Shown here: positions 1 through 12,648 of the stretch, in pieces
How the letters are laid out: each line of letters begins with the position of its first letter
Position numbering within the stretch: the first letter of the stretch is position 1
NCBI GenBank assembly: GCA_027625915.1
Contig: JANTQA010000051.1
Location: 248,501-312,500, forward strand
Direction: 5' to 3'
DNA: 64,000 bases
From: Anaeramoeba flamelloides
Taxonomy: Eukaryota; Metamonada; Anaeramoebidae
The notes under the pieces: generated by a model
Told to the model about the DNA's origin: nothing
The model's input: the letters and a program-made list of their open reading frames with translations, nothing else
Databases searched by the model: none
Made by a program: the position numbers and the translations under genes

Positions 1-750
1 TTTCATAAAAAATGATTATTTTCGATGCGATTATTTGCGAGAAAAACAAGATTTTGGTATTTTTCCTTTTTTCCAAGTTCATTTTTAAAAGTGTCTATAT
101 TTCTCTTCATCTTTTTATTTTAAGTTTTTGGGGTAGAAGAAAAAAAAATTAACCAATGATTATTAGGATTGGTTATTTAATTCATGGTTAAACTTATGAT
201 AAATTAAAATATTAATATTAGATCTTTACCAAACCAAACTTGACTTTATTAATCCAAGGGGTTGTGGTTCAACTAAAATTATTTTCTATAAAATTAATGT
301 AGTTTGAAAATAACAAAATTATTATTAATTTACTAATTGGTAATCCTACGTATTGTAAATAGTTGTGGTGAATTAATGTTTTTGTTCGTTATTTTTTACT
401 GGGATTTCACAGAAACGGGATTGTGAAAAAATTGAAAAATATATTGCCAAATATAAATAAAAAGAATAAATAAAAAAATTAAAACAAATTTTATATTCTT
501 AAAAACCAACATTTTCTTGGTTTAACTTATAAATTTAGTTCAGGGATAAATTTTAATATAGTATCATATTCCATCTATTTGGTAGTTGGAAAATGAATTT
601 AAATCTCTTTATCATATGATAAGTTTATAGTATATCAAAAAAATCTTCAAAGAGGGAAAAAACAATAAATACATTCGTATTTAGGGTGCGATAAACTTTT
701 TATGTGTAAATATACTATTTTTTTATTTATTTTTCCACTCTCTTTTATTT

Positions 751-960
751 CAGAAAACTAAATTAGGTTTAAAATGTTTCTAATTATTGGAATTAAATGA
801 TTTTTACAACTGCTCTTTGAATTGGGGGTTGCAGCTTTAGTTACTTCAAAAATCTCTCTTTTAAAGGGTTTGGGTGCTCTTGGTCACTTAGCCCTTGCCA
901 ATAAAGACTTCTACTCGCTTTCATCCCTTGCTTTTCTTTCTCCTTTTCTTGTCTTTGTTT
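751..960 (+). mobile_element. LINE 3'-tail-like fragment (copy E1)
   Basis: The segment starts with CAGAAAACTAAATTAGG, passes through a CTCTTTGAATTGGG block and a TTACTTCAAAAATCTCTC block, and ends near CCAATAAAGAC. The same ordered blocks lie on the minus strand at 43480-43670, directly downstream of a LINE reverse-transcriptase C-terminus, and also at 37083-37425. I infer a 5'-truncated LINE 3' end, or a SINE sharing that end. It is diverged from the other copies. Confidence 0.5.
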
Positions 961-1218
961 TGAAAAAATAAATCTTTCTCCTTTTATATTTTTTTTTTGT
1001 TTGAAAATAATGTTGTTTCTGTTTATTTTTGAGGTAAAATTATCTTATAGTCTATTGTCTTACCTAAGTTATAGATTATATAAAAAAATCTAAATATAGG
1101 GATTGTATCGGTGTAAAAAAATAACAAATTTTTACTGAATCACCTCTCTTCTGTTATAACTATAAAAAAAAATAGATAACCTTTTTTTTACATTTCTTAA
1201 GTGTGGATCTTATTGTTT

Positions 1219-1782
1219 ACAATCCCTGAAATTGTAAAAAAAAAAAAAGAAAAGAAAAAAGTATTATCTTGTGTTAGGTGTAAGCTACTTGTTATTTTGG
1301 ATAATAGCTGATCGATTTTTAGCCTTTTATGAATTTTAATATTTTGTTATCAAAATGAAATCTTTCTTTTTTTTTTTTTTTGAAAACCTGGATGAAGGAT
1401 CTATGTTAATAAATTCGAAGACATTTAATACAAAAATTATTGTTTGTGTGGTTTGTCAATAGAAATATTTATTTTTGTCCAACCTAATTACCTAAAAAAT
1501 AAAAATAAAAATAAATTTTTGTAAAAGCTCCAAATAAAATCAAAGTGAATTAAAAATTTGAATCAACAAACTAAAAATAACAATACTTTATTAAAGGCCA
1601 ATCTATTGACCTTATTCTTTGATTGATTTTGGAAAAAAAAAAAGAAAGAAAGTAACAAAAATTGGGTTTTTGAATCACATATAAATTTATATAAAACGCA
1701 AGATCGATCTGATAAGAACCAAATAAACAAGTATCTTAATTCTAACAAGAAGTAATATTATTGTAACAGGTACAGGGGTTAT
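1219..1782. mobile_element. Non-autonomous DNA element, family D (copy 2, diverged)
   Basis: The left part (AATCCCTGAAATTGTAA, then TATTATCTTGTGTTAG) is an imperfect inverted match to the right part ending near 1782. The same element layout is seen much better preserved at 14887-15414. No coding capacity is visible, so this is an old non-autonomous copy. Confidence 0.45.
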
Positions 1783-4019
1783 AAACCTTAAATCTAGAAG
1801 TTGCTGAGAAAATTAAATTGAAAAAAACCATAATCAAAAGGTAAAGCTGATAAAAAAAGTTGTTTCTAAAGGTTTGGTTGAAATATTTATTAAAAAAATC
1901 CAAAAAACTCTATAAAAATTGGAAAAAAGCATTTGAATAATTGTCTATATTGGCAATAAAAGTATCTGGAAAGTAGATGGGAAATTTTTTTCACTTGTAG
2001 TTCTTTTTCTATTCCAGCTTTTAAGAACTATGTTCTCATCATTGTGGGTGTTTTGGTGTTGTTTAATTTTACCTTCACTTATTTTAAACAATTTTCATTC
2101 TTGAAAAATTGGATAAAAAATTACTCATTTCAAAATTAAAATCAGAAAAAATATAAAAAAAAAAATTTTTATAATGAAAATTTTTCATCAAAAAATGACT
2201 TTAAGGGACTATTAACTCTTATTTATTTTTTTCCCAAATATGATAGAGTAATTATTTGCATAAGGATACAATTAAACCTGATTTACCGCTTCTTTTATCA
2301 ACTTTAGAGAAAAGAATAAACATTTTTAAAAGAATTCATTTTTTCCAATGAAATTTTCCGTCAAAAAGATCAAGATCCTTTTTAGTTGGGTTTTTCGATC
2401 AAATTAGAAAAATAAAAATTTGCAAAATAATTTGATATTGAAGAAATCTCACTTTTAGTAATTTCGGAGAGTCTTTATGAACAGAGAACGTTATGGCTTT
2501 AATCTTATTTTAAAAATACAACAAAAATAAATCAAAAATTGTCTCCTTGAAGATCTAAAAAAACTAAACATTTATTTTATTCAAAATTATTTATTAAATT
2601 TCTTGAAATTTAATAAACTTGTAAATATACTTTTTCAAATATCAAGAGGATAAACAAGGAACCGTTTGTATTAAAATCAGTTATTTGATAATATCTATTT
2701 TTTTTTTTATTAGAAATATGCATTTGAATTCGTTTTATTTGTTGAAAAATCTTTAAAAAATTGATAAATAATTGTAAAGTCTATTTGATACCTTTAATCT
2801 TTGGGTTATTAATGACTTACTGGAATGATTAAGATTGGGTTTATTAATTATTGATTATAAATAATCATATTAAAAAGTATTTTTTTGTATTAATAAGTTG
2901 AATTTTACAGGTTTTCAAAAAGTATTTTGGGAGAATATTTAATTCGATTGTTTGGTTCTTTTTCGAAGATTTTTTCATTCAATCCAGAGAAAAAATTGTT
3001 TTGTTCTGTTCTTTGAATCAAAAAATTATATTTTTTACAAGTTTAAAATAATTATTGTATTTTTTTTTGAGATTAAGTAGATTTTTTAAACTGAGTTATT
3101 ATAGAACTTGAGGATTTCATTTTTAAAGTGTATTTTTGTATATTTCCTTAACAAGAAATAAGATTCCAATCTTCTTTCAAAGAAAATATTTTTTTTTTAA
3201 ATATTTCAGATATATGTTGAATTTTGAACTTTTCAAAAATGAGAAAAATGTATCAGACTTTTAAAAACGATAATTTATTTCTGAAAATAGTATTAAAAGT
3301 AATTTCTGTTTTTGTAGTTATCAGATTTTTACTTTGTTTTTCAATATCAAGATAAGGTAAATTTTTTTAATTTGTTAGTAAATTTACTTGAAGATTTTTT
3401 TTAGTTTACTAGTCACTTGCGGGGTTTTCAGTTACACTTTCAAATTTTGAAAATATTTCAAACTAGTAAAAATAATTGTTAAAAACATTTAGAATGTTTG
3501 GGAAATTTTTTTGTGTTTATAGATTTGAAATGGAAATTAAAAAATTATAAAAGAAACTTTTTGCAATCTAGATAAAGGCTAAAATTGTGAAAAATGTAGG
3601 AATTGTGAAAATAAAACCGTTTTTCAAATAGAAATTTACAGAATGAATTTTTAAACAGGATAATAGAACTCTTTTAGGGGTGTTTTTAATAACAATTTCA
3701 CCGTTTTCACCAGAAAAAATAAAATTCAATTAATAAAAAATAGATTATACTGTTATCAAAATAATGCGTGTCAAAAAGTATAATCTGTCAATCAAAAAAA
3801 ACACTTCTTTTTTTTGTTTTAGAAGACTGAGGCATTAACAGGTTAAAGAAGCTAACAATAAACCAGATATCAATTGGTATTGATTTAAAAAAGTTCAATT
3901 ATTAAAAAGAAATTCAAAAAAAAAAGGATCAAATTGCAAAATTTATCTCAATATAAAAAAAAAGAACATCAAAAAACAAAATTTTTTCAAACAAATTGAG
4001 AAAATTACCAAAAGATTTT

Positions 4020-4215
4020 AAACAACTTGTATTCATAATTTAAAATTTACTTATTATATCAAGGAGTTTACCTTCTAAATTGATTTGAACTAAGGTATAC
4101 TGTAATTTAGTGAATTGGATGTTGCATTCGAACAAGATGAAAAAAAAACACGGATTTTATTTTGAAACATTATTTAGTCGTTGGGAACACATTATTTTGA
4201 TCAGTTGATGTTTTC
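4020..4215. repeat. Dispersed repeat, family K (copy 1)
   Basis: This segment contains CAAGGAGTTTACCTTC followed by a GAATTGGATGTTGCATT block and a TTTTGAAACA block. The same ordered blocks recur at about 60425-60620. Ends and total length could not be fixed by eye, so the full repeat may be longer. Confidence 0.4.
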
Positions 4216-5001
4216 AATTTTTTGGAACAAGTCTGGTCTGTTTTTGTTATCAAAGTGAACTAAGAATCTTCAATGAAGCATATTTCAGAATTGAGAAAAT
4301 AGTTAATCGGTAAAAATTTCATCACATATATTGTTTAAATAGGATACATGAAAAGGTATAATCCTAAAACATTCTGAATAAAATTTTGGTAACGAGACGA
4401 ATCAAGTTAAAATACAAAAAAATCACCAAAATAAGTTTTCTTAACTTCACATTATTTTTGTTTTTAGAACAAAGAGAAACCATTAGGAGACAAATAAATT
4501 GTATTTGTCATGTGTTCGATCTAGTGTGTTGACAAAACTCTTTGAAATGTATTGGGAATTTGAAGTTTAAAACTTTCTCGGTAAATGTAAATTCTCAGAT
4601 TAGTCAGGGTTTGGAAAGAATTGCCATTTTAATAAAAACGAAATATAACAGTTTGAAGATGGTATTCACCAAACTCTCTGTTATTTGGTACAAAGTCTTT
4701 TCACATAAAGAATTTCAATTTGAAAAGCGGACTTCTTGATTCGGGAACAAAATACATCAAATTCAGAAAAATTGTATCAACAATATCATACTCTTAAAAC
4801 CTTTTGGGCCAATTAAATGACAAATCTGAAGATTATTCAATAAATTTGATTTTACGTAATAAAATTTTTCGCCTAAAATCCAACAGCCAAAAACCAAACA
4901 TTTAATAGCTATACAGAATAATTCTTGTTGTAGGTGTTTATTCAATCTCAAGTAATGTCTTATTTGTCAACGGTTTTATTTTTTTTTACTTCACTTTTCA
5001 A

Positions 5002-7088
5002 ATGCTTCAATCCTTTGTTTCAAAACAATCCAAAAAAATCTTCAACAACTGTGCACTTTCCCTCCCTAAAAGCTTTTTCACTTTTGTCGGAGGAAATATT
5101 GGACTTAAAGAAGCTGATCCTCAACTTCATAACCTTATTGAAAAAGAAAAAAAAAGACAATGGGGTGGTTTAGAATTAATTGCCTCTGAAAATTTTGTTA
5201 GTCAAGCTGTTCTCGAATCTTTGGGATCAATTCTTACAAACAAATATGCGTATGTGTTAACTTTCTCTTTTCCTTTTTCTTTTTCTTTTTCTTTTTCTTT
5301 TTCTTTTTTTGGTAACTTTGACGTTTTTTTCTCTTTTTCTTCCCATCCTAACCGCTTCGTTCTTTTTCTTTTCTACTTGTTTTGATTTGATCACCATTAA
5401 ACAAATAAATAGTGAGGGCTTTCCAGGTCATAGGTTTGATTTTTACTTTTCATAAAATTCTTAAAATATTTTCACAACCACAAATAAACCTCTCAAATTA
5501 TTTCTTTTTTTCCTTTTTTTTTTTTTTTTTTGAAAATGTCTTTACTTTCTCATTAAACAACTTAAAATTTGCCAAACAATCAAACCACGAAAGGTATTAT
5601 GGAGGAAATCAAATTATCGATCAAATCGAGAACCTTTGTATTGAAAGGGCACTTAAATGTTTCCATTTGTCACCAGAAAGATGGGGTGTCAATGTCCAAC
5701 CACTTTCGGGCTCACCAGCAAATTTTGAAGCCTATACAGCTATTTTAAATCCTCATGATAGACTCATGGGGTTGAATTTAAAAGACGGTGGTCATTTGGT
5801 AATTTTTGTTTTCTTTAGTTTTGTTTTTCTTCTCCTTTTAAGATTTTGAGGGTTAAACTACCCTTTTTTAATCGAATTGCAAAAAACAACTCAAATTTAT
5901 TAAACCAATAAATTCTCAATTTTTTTTATCAAAACCCTTCTTACTCACAAACAAAACTAAAACACAAACAAAACTAAAACACAAACAAAAAAAAACATAA
6001 ACAAAACACAAACAAAACAAAACACAAACAAAACACAAACAAAACACAACACAAACAAATTACAGACTCATGGATATCGAGAAGGACACAAAGCAATTAG
6101 TTCGACTGCCAAATATTTTGAATCGATGCCATATTTTTTAAACAAAAAAACAGGCTACATTGACTACGATCGACTTGAACAAGACTCTAAGGCATTTTCA
6201 CCAAAACTCATTGTTTGCGGCGCATCTGCTTATTCAAGAGATTGGGACTACAAGAGACTCCGAAAGATTGCCGACAAGTGCAACGCGTATTTAATGTGTG
6301 ACATGGCACACACTGCGGGCCCAATTTCATCTAGATTATTGAAAACACCATTCGACTTATGCGACCTTGTCACAACAACAACACACAAGACCCTCAGGGG
6401 CCCAAGAGCAGGGTTGATTTTCTACCGTAAGGGGCTTCGAAAGGTCACCAAAAAAGGGAAGAAGATTAACTACAAGTTGGAATCAAAGATCAATTTCTCT
6501 GTCTTCCCATCCTTACAGGGCGGCCCACACGAAAACACCATTGCGGCAATTGCCACTGCACTAAGGGAAGCCATGAAGCCCGAGTTTGTTGAATACCAAA
6601 AGCAAGTCCTCCAAAATGCAAAGATCTTGGGAGCTGAAATGACCAAAATGGGGTACAGCCTCGTCTCAGGCGGCACAGACAACCACCTGATCCTCGTCGA
6701 TCTCAATAACAAAAATATTGACGGCGCCCGCGTTGAAACCGTCCTCGAGCAAATCGACATCACCGTAAACAAAAATACAGTCCCAAGTGACACGTCCGCT
6801 TTCATCCCACACGGTTTAAGACTCGGTTCGCCTGCACTTACAACACGTGGCCTCCAGGAGACAGATTTTGTCAAGGTCGCTCAATTTTTAGACAGAGGTA
6901 TCGATCTAACAAAGGAAATCAAATCCAGAACAAAGGGCAACAAAATGGTTGATTTTAAAAAGCAATTGGAATTGGAATTACAAAATAATACAAAATTAAT
7001 CCAATTGAAAAAAGAAGTTGAAGATTTTGCCAGATCCTTTCCTTTCCCAGGAATGGATGTTGAAAATTTAAAAAAAAAATATAATTAA
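5002..7088 (+). CDS. SHMT: Serine hydroxymethyltransferase, 4 exons
   Basis: PLP enzyme that interconverts serine and glycine while making 5,10-methylene-tetrahydrofolate. Exons are 5002-5249, 5413-5433 (21 nt), 5594-5798 and 6066-7088; joined they give 498 residues, normal for the family. Donors are GTATGT, GTTTGA and GTAATT, acceptors are AG, and all phases agree. Visible motifs are LIASENF near residue 60, EGFPGHRYYGGN at 84-95, DMAHTAG near 237 and the PLP-lysine block [12 protein letters not shown] with Lys266. The first 28 residues precede the usual fold. They are rich in Lys, Ser and Phe with no acidic residue, which suggests import into a mitochondrion or related organelle. The start is the first ATG of the frame before the conserved part. 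Base composition is least AT-biased in exon 4. I am sure of the identity; the organelle signal is inferred. Confidence 0.95.
5413..5433 (+). other. 21-nt micro-exon of the SHMT gene
   Basis: The 21 bases between an AG at 5411-5412 and a GT at 5434-5435 encode EGFPGH plus the split Ala and Arg codons. They join NKY(A) of exon 1 to (R)YYGGN of exon 3. Without this exon the conserved SHMT block is missing six residues. The flanking introns are 163 and 160 bp. Confidence 0.9.
5945..6060. repeat. ACAAAACACAA-type simple repeat in SHMT intron 3
   Basis: A strongly A/C-biased array of CAAACAAAACA-like units fills the end of the third SHMT intron, just before the acceptor at 6064-6065. Exon 4 then begins with ACTCATGGATATCGA. 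An A/C-rich rather than pyrimidine-rich sequence before an acceptor is unusual for this window. Confidence 0.7.
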
Positions 7089-7964
7089 AGAGCACAAGTT
7101 ATTATTATAATTAGTATTTGAGTTGTTGAATTGTTAAATTTTTTCTTTTCTTTTCTTTTTCTTCTTATTTTTTGAAAAAGAACAAAATTTCATTAAAAAA
7201 TATATAACATTTCAAATTGATATCTTTAATCCCGGCTAAAAAACATTTATTATAAATAAATAAAAACATATGTTTTAAACAATAATGAGTTAGAAATTAA
7301 TATTTATCATATCCCTAAATATTGATCCAATAATTATCAATAAAAAATATTTTTTTTTATTTATTATTTTTAATTTTTTAAAATTTGTTTTAATTGATTT
7401 TCAATTTTTTTGTTCTTGGAAAAAGCATCTAATAACTAGATTTAAAATACAAATTTGATAAAATTTAATCTCATTTTCTTTTTTCATATTTATTATATTT
7501 TTTTCTTTTTGGGTTCTTAGTTCACTATATATACATACCAACATATTTAAAATAAAAAGTTACCAATAAAAGAAAGAAAAAATTCACAAAGTATGAATAA
7601 TAATTTATAAAAAAGTTTTATTTGTAAAAAAGACAAATTGGAACTGTTGTGAAAATTTATTCTGATCAGAGTTCACATTTTGATTCTTTTTTATAAACAA
7701 ACTGAAAAATTATTTTTTTATTGTTTTCATGAAATCAAGTGATTTTTTTTTATTTCAATGATTATATCTCAACTTATTTCTTGTTTAAAATTCATTTTTC
7801 ATAATACTACCATTATTTTGTTAATTTCATTATTTATAAATAGATTTTTAAATAATTTGAATGAAAATTATGATATTATCCCAAAAAATAAATATTTGAG
7901 GTTTTTTCTTCTTGGGATTTTATTTTTAATCATCTTTTTTCCAATCTAAAAAATGTTATGTATT

Positions 7965-8162
7965 TACAGCCAGTTAAAATTTTAAGGCACAGACTTTCGA
8001 GGAAATTTAAGACACAAAAAATTTCTAATTTATGCACAAAATTTTGAAAAATTATTTTTACAAATTATTTTACTAGAATCTGAATTATGTGTCTTCCTTT
8101 ATGATTTTTATTCTTCCTTAAATTTCATTAAAGTTTGTGACTTAAAAGTGGCACTGACTTTA
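7965..8162. mobile_element. Foldback MITE, family A (copy)
   Basis: It starts TACAGCCAGTT and ends near CACTGACTTTA. The two halves are inverted copies built on TTTTAAGGCACA and AAATTTAAGACACA blocks. The layout matches the better copies at 26393-26595 and 44735-44940. It is about 200 bp, has no coding capacity and has moderately diverged arms. Confidence 0.75.
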
Positions 8163-9175
8163 TTGGTTAAAGATAAATTAGTTTTAATTTGATATGGAAT
8201 CAAAAGAATCTTTATTTTTTGAAGATGTTTATTATTATATAATAAATAATTTTTTTTTTTTTTTGATTTTATGAAATCATTATAAAATAATTTTAAAGTT
8301 TTTATATATTTATTCTTAAAAGGAACTTTAAAAAGTGGCAATAGTTGATAAAATTCAATATCATTAAAATATTTCTTGTTATATGACTCCTAATTATAAA
8401 ATTTAAATATTCAAAAAATTCCAAAACTTTATATATTTTTGGAACTTTAATCCCCATTTAAAATTAGATTACTAGAGAAACTGATTATGTTATTTAATTT
8501 ATAACAATTCAATTGTTTTTAGATACACATGGGGTGATTGTACCACTTGCAAAGATACTACGGGGGTCTCTTTTATTTATTTTTGTAAAAAAAAAAAAAA
8601 AAAACATTGTGAATATGGAAAAAATTTCAAAAAGACTAAAAACTCTTATCATTTAAAAAAAATCCCAAAGATATTCAATTATAAAAATTTAAAATCTATA
8701 ACATTAAAACAAATTAATGTTATTATTTTTATTCAGATATTTTTACCAGATCTGACAATTCAGAAAATGTATAAATTTGAGTTAGTTAGATAAATGTGAT
8801 TATAATTTTATATTTTAATTATTTTTATTCTTTTATCTGTTTTTATAATTTTAATCTATTTTCTTTAATTTTCCCTTTCACAAAATTTATAAAATAAAAA
8901 TAAACCTATATTTTTTAGACTTTTTTATTCAAAAATTCTAAATTTCTTGGTTTTATTTCATTCAAAATGATTTTTTCCAATTTATCTCAATTTATAATAC
9001 GTTTAAACACCATCATATTACATAAATCGATTATTTATTATAATTTTTTTTAAATTATATTGATTAAAAAAAAAAAAAAACGAAAAAAGAGTAAAAAATT
9101 ATCTTTACAAACTCTCAAAAAAGTATAAAGAGATACACTTAGAAACCAACATAATAAACAATTTTAAAGTCAAAG

Positions 9176-9720
9176 TGGGACTTTTATAAATAGCGAATTA
9201 CATATATTTAAAGGGATTGAATGGATATTAGAAGAAAAAAAAACATTTTAAAATTTCCAAATTGAAATCATATTTTTACATTTTTGCTTTTTATATTTTT
9301 GTTTTAATGAAATGCAATCAATTTAAAAATTTTCTTTCTTTCTTTCTTTTTTTTTTTTTTTGAAAAGATCAATAGTTACTGAGTAAAAAGGCGTTATGTT
9401 AATGCCACTGAAATAGTGAAAACGATTGTAGAAAAATACCATTGGGTATTATTGAAAATTTATAATAGATCTTCAAATTGTCTTTAAAATGAAATTTTTT
9501 GTTTCTCTCAAAAGTGTAAGAGGAATTTGTATTTTTTTAATTTTTAAGAAAAAATATAAAATATTATGATTATTAAATAATTTCAGACCTATATCAACAC
9601 TTTGATCTGTATTATTCCAGTTATTTATTTTTTGTTCTACTTCAAAGGTCAATTATAAAAAACAATTAAAATTTGAAAAAAATCATAACCATTTGACTGA
9701 AAAAAAGTTTCTAATTGGAA
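9176..9720. repeat. Dispersed repeat, family J (copy 1)
   Basis: Ordered blocks (CAAAGTGGGAC, GATATTAGAAGAAAAAA, TTCCAAATTGAAATCAT, a GGCGTTATGTTAATGCCACTG block, and a terminal AAAGGTCAATTATAAA) reappear in the same order at about 49070-49590. No protein is visible. The class is unknown. Confidence 0.5.
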
Positions 9721-10483
9721 TTCAAAGTAGATTATATTTCCACAAATTATCAATTGTTGATATAACGTTTTTTTTTTTTTTTTTTGAAAAAAAAAACCTT
9801 ATTGGTTCATATTATCAATTTTGAGCAATATTAACTAAACCCTCTTACAGTCAGAATACATCATATTTATTGATGAGATTAAAAAAATCTACGATTTTAA
9901 TCTATTCTTTTTCTTTTAATAAAATTATATTTCCAGATCAGATTTTTTTTTCTAATTTCACCAAATATTTTTTTTATGTTTTATACTTTTTGCTTTTTTT
10001 CTTCTTTTATTCTTTTTTTTTTTTTCTCTCTCTCTCCCTTTTTAAAGTCAATTTGAAAAAAAAATAGTTTGAAAATCCAAATTAACATTTAGAAAAGTAA
10101 TGCTTTATAATTCTTGATTAAATTCATACATTTACAATTAAAAAGTATTATGATTAACCCTTTTAAGTTTTCAAAGAAATTAAGAAATTTTGTAATAGTA
10201 TTTAGAATGAAACTTGCCGATATTTTTTTTAACATTTTCTTGCTTTCGATAATTTTATAGTCCGGCATCGATTTATTTTATGAATACCAACTCTACCTCA
10301 AATTTATTTATTTTTATTATTCTCAAATAATCACACACTGGTAGATTTTTCAAAAGAAAGTGAATTTATCATTTTAAATTTAGTATTTTGAAGGAAATTT
10401 GCTCTATTTTTCAGACTTAGAATCCAAAAGAAAAATACAAAGGCCCTTTTTTTACAAAATATACACTATTATAAACAATTTTT

Positions 10484-10690
10484 CAAAAATTGTGACTCAC
10501 CTGAAATAATAAATTGAAAAAAAAAAAATATCCTTTAGTATTCAAAAACAATTAATAACTAAATATGATTTGTAATTCACTTTTAAATCATTCTAAATCT
10601 ATAAAAGCCTGATATATTAAAAATTAAAAAAAAATAAAACCAAAAACTAAAAAAAAGTGAGTCACAATTTTTGAAATAAGCATTACGGAT
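10484..10690. mobile_element. Short inverted-repeat element, family I (copy 1)
   Basis: The ends are inverted copies of CAAAAATTGTGACTCAC, separated by about 170 bp of AT-rich DNA. A second copy lies at about 26290-26695 and is interrupted by a family A MITE. A non-autonomous DNA transposon is the simplest reading. Confidence 0.5.
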
Positions 10691-11412
10691 TTTTTATTAC
10701 TGAACTTTCACTGAAAAAAAGTTGAACAACAAGATTTTTTATGAATAATTAAATCCATTTTCAAAGACATTTCATAGTCGAAATTTTCTTAGTGATTATT
10801 TGTCTTTTCGAAGATCTTTTTTTTTTTTCCACATGATCTTTTGCAAAAAAAAAAGTATCAAAAAAAATTTTATTAAAAGAAATCTATCAAAAAAGAAAAA
10901 TTGAAAAACAAAAAAAAATTTTTTTTCAAAAAAAAAATTAGAAATCAAAAAAAGCAAAACTAAAATTTGCAAAATTAGAAAAAATGATTCTGATCCAAAA
11001 ATTTGAAAATATTTTTTGTAAAGAATACTCGATAAACCCTCAAAAAAACTCCCATTAACATTATAAAGCGAGTCAAAATTTATGAAAAATAGTTTATAAA
11101 TTAAAAAGAAGAGAACTGGCAACTTTTCTATCAAAGTTATTATTCATAAAATAAATACACTTCAAAACGATAAAATTTCTATAAAAATAAAATATTAAGA
11201 AAATTTTGGGTTCACACAAATAACAATTTCGTAACTTAATATTATACTTTTTTTGGAAAATAATAAAATTCCAATATCAAGATTTTTTTACCCTAAATTA
11301 TTCATTTGAAAAGAAATTACATATTTTCAATTTTCTTGAGTTTTTTGGTACTTTAAAGAATATTATATATTTTGATTCGGCTTTCATGAAAAATAAAAGA
11401 AAGTAATAAATA

Positions 11413-11895
11413 AAATTCTATGCCCCTAAGACCCAAAAAACACCAAAAATATAAAAATGATCAAATACTTTCTATTAATACAATTAAAAAAACTAAATGA
11501 AAAAATTAAAATAAATAAAATTTCAATTTAACTTTTTCTTGAAAACATTTTTTGCCAAAATAATCAAATTCACACTTGAAATTATGTATATTTTTAGATA
11601 CACTATCTTATTTTAACTCATTTACTAAAACAAATTCTAAATTATGAGATTTTTCTTTTCACAAAAGGGACTAATTTGGTCTTCAACTGTTTTTTTTTTT
11701 TAGTTTTAAATGGTAAAATTAAAAAAAAGATAAACTAAAAAGATAAACTCTCTGGATAACCATTCTAATTTAATATATTAACTTATTCTTTGATTTCAAG
11801 CTTTTCTCAACCTCAATTATTCAAAAAAAAATAAAAAAGTGCACACTAATTTCAAAAAATATTTTTGATATTCAAAAGTTGATAGTGTTTTTATT
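11413..11895. repeat. Dispersed repeat, family H (copy 1)
   Basis: Inverted relative to the copy at about 21298-21800. Shared blocks include the antisense of GACCAAATTAGTGCCTTTTG, of TGTTTTCAAGAAAAAGTT and of TTTTTGGGCCATAGG. It is about 480 bp with no coding capacity seen. In the second site it interrupts a family G element, so it is mobile. Confidence 0.55.
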
Positions 11896-12648
11896 CGAAA
11901 AAATGTATCCCGTGTTTAATTAAATTATGTTATTAGCTATATTTTGAAAAATATTAATCAGAAAAAAATAATGTATAATTTTATTAAGGACATATTAGAT
12001 TAAAAAAAAAAAAAATAAAAAAAATCAAATTTGATAGTCGCAAAAAAAATTATTTTCATCTATAATTTTTCAATTTATTTCGAAAAGAAAAAAAATAAAA
12101 CTCAGATATTTTTTTTTAATTTCAATCTTTTAGATCAAAAAAAAAAAACAAAAAAAAACCCATTTAAAGCAAAAATTTATTAATTTTTCATTTATAACTT
12201 TTTAATACTGTAAATTAAAAAAAAAAAGTTATCAAAAATTTCTTTAGTTCAATTTCCATTATTTGAATTTTTTTCGTAATCACTTTGAATAAAGAAATTA
12301 TATTGATATAAATGCGAATGTACCTTTTAACCCCGTGTATTTTTGAAGAATTCATTTATAATAGTGTAAGATTTCCAAATAAAAAAAAAAAAAAATGAAA
12401 TAAAATTTTTGTTAGCAATTTTTTTGAATTTAGCATATTTTTGATATAATCATTTTAAAAAAGAATGACAAACCAGTTTTTTGAAACTCTTTCTGAAAAT
12501 AAATTTACGAAAATTCATTGACAGTTTTTCAGGTAATTTGTAAAACCTTTGTGTTACATTTTTTTCAAATGACTTTCAAAAAAATAAAAATAAAAATAAA
12601 AATAATAATAATAATAATAATCATTCGAATAGGGATAGTAATAATGAA

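Larger units (their letters stand above)
1..5001. other. Gene-free AT-rich spacer with repeat fragments
   Basis: No stretch here reads as a conserved protein, and the open frames are short and of low complexity. It contains a LINE-tail-like fragment (about 751-960), a copy of a long-inverted-repeat element (about 1219-1782) and a segment at about 4020-4215 that recurs at about 60425-60620. The remainder is T- or A-rich spacer in which I see nothing specific. Confidence 0.6.
7089..12648. other. Gene-free AT-rich spacer with several repeats
   Basis: No convincing gene. It holds a foldback MITE (7965-8162), repeats of families J (about 9176-9720), I (about 10484-10690) and H (about 11413-11895), and many homopolymer runs. 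A short hydrophobic open frame at 7758-7949 is discussed among the rejected items. Confidence 0.6.

Noticed and set aside
6470-6874. 134-residue open frame on the minus strand
   Set aside because: It is antisense to the conserved last exon of SHMT and owes its openness to that exon's codon use.
7758-7949. Short open frame for a 63-residue hydrophobic protein with two possible membrane helices
   Set aside because: T-rich DNA gives Phe/Ile/Leu-rich frames by chance in every part of this window. No homology, no codon bias, and it lies next to a MITE.
10796-11134. 112-residue Phe/Lys-rich minus-strand frame
   Set aside because: Translation of homopolymer A/T runs; low complexity throughout.
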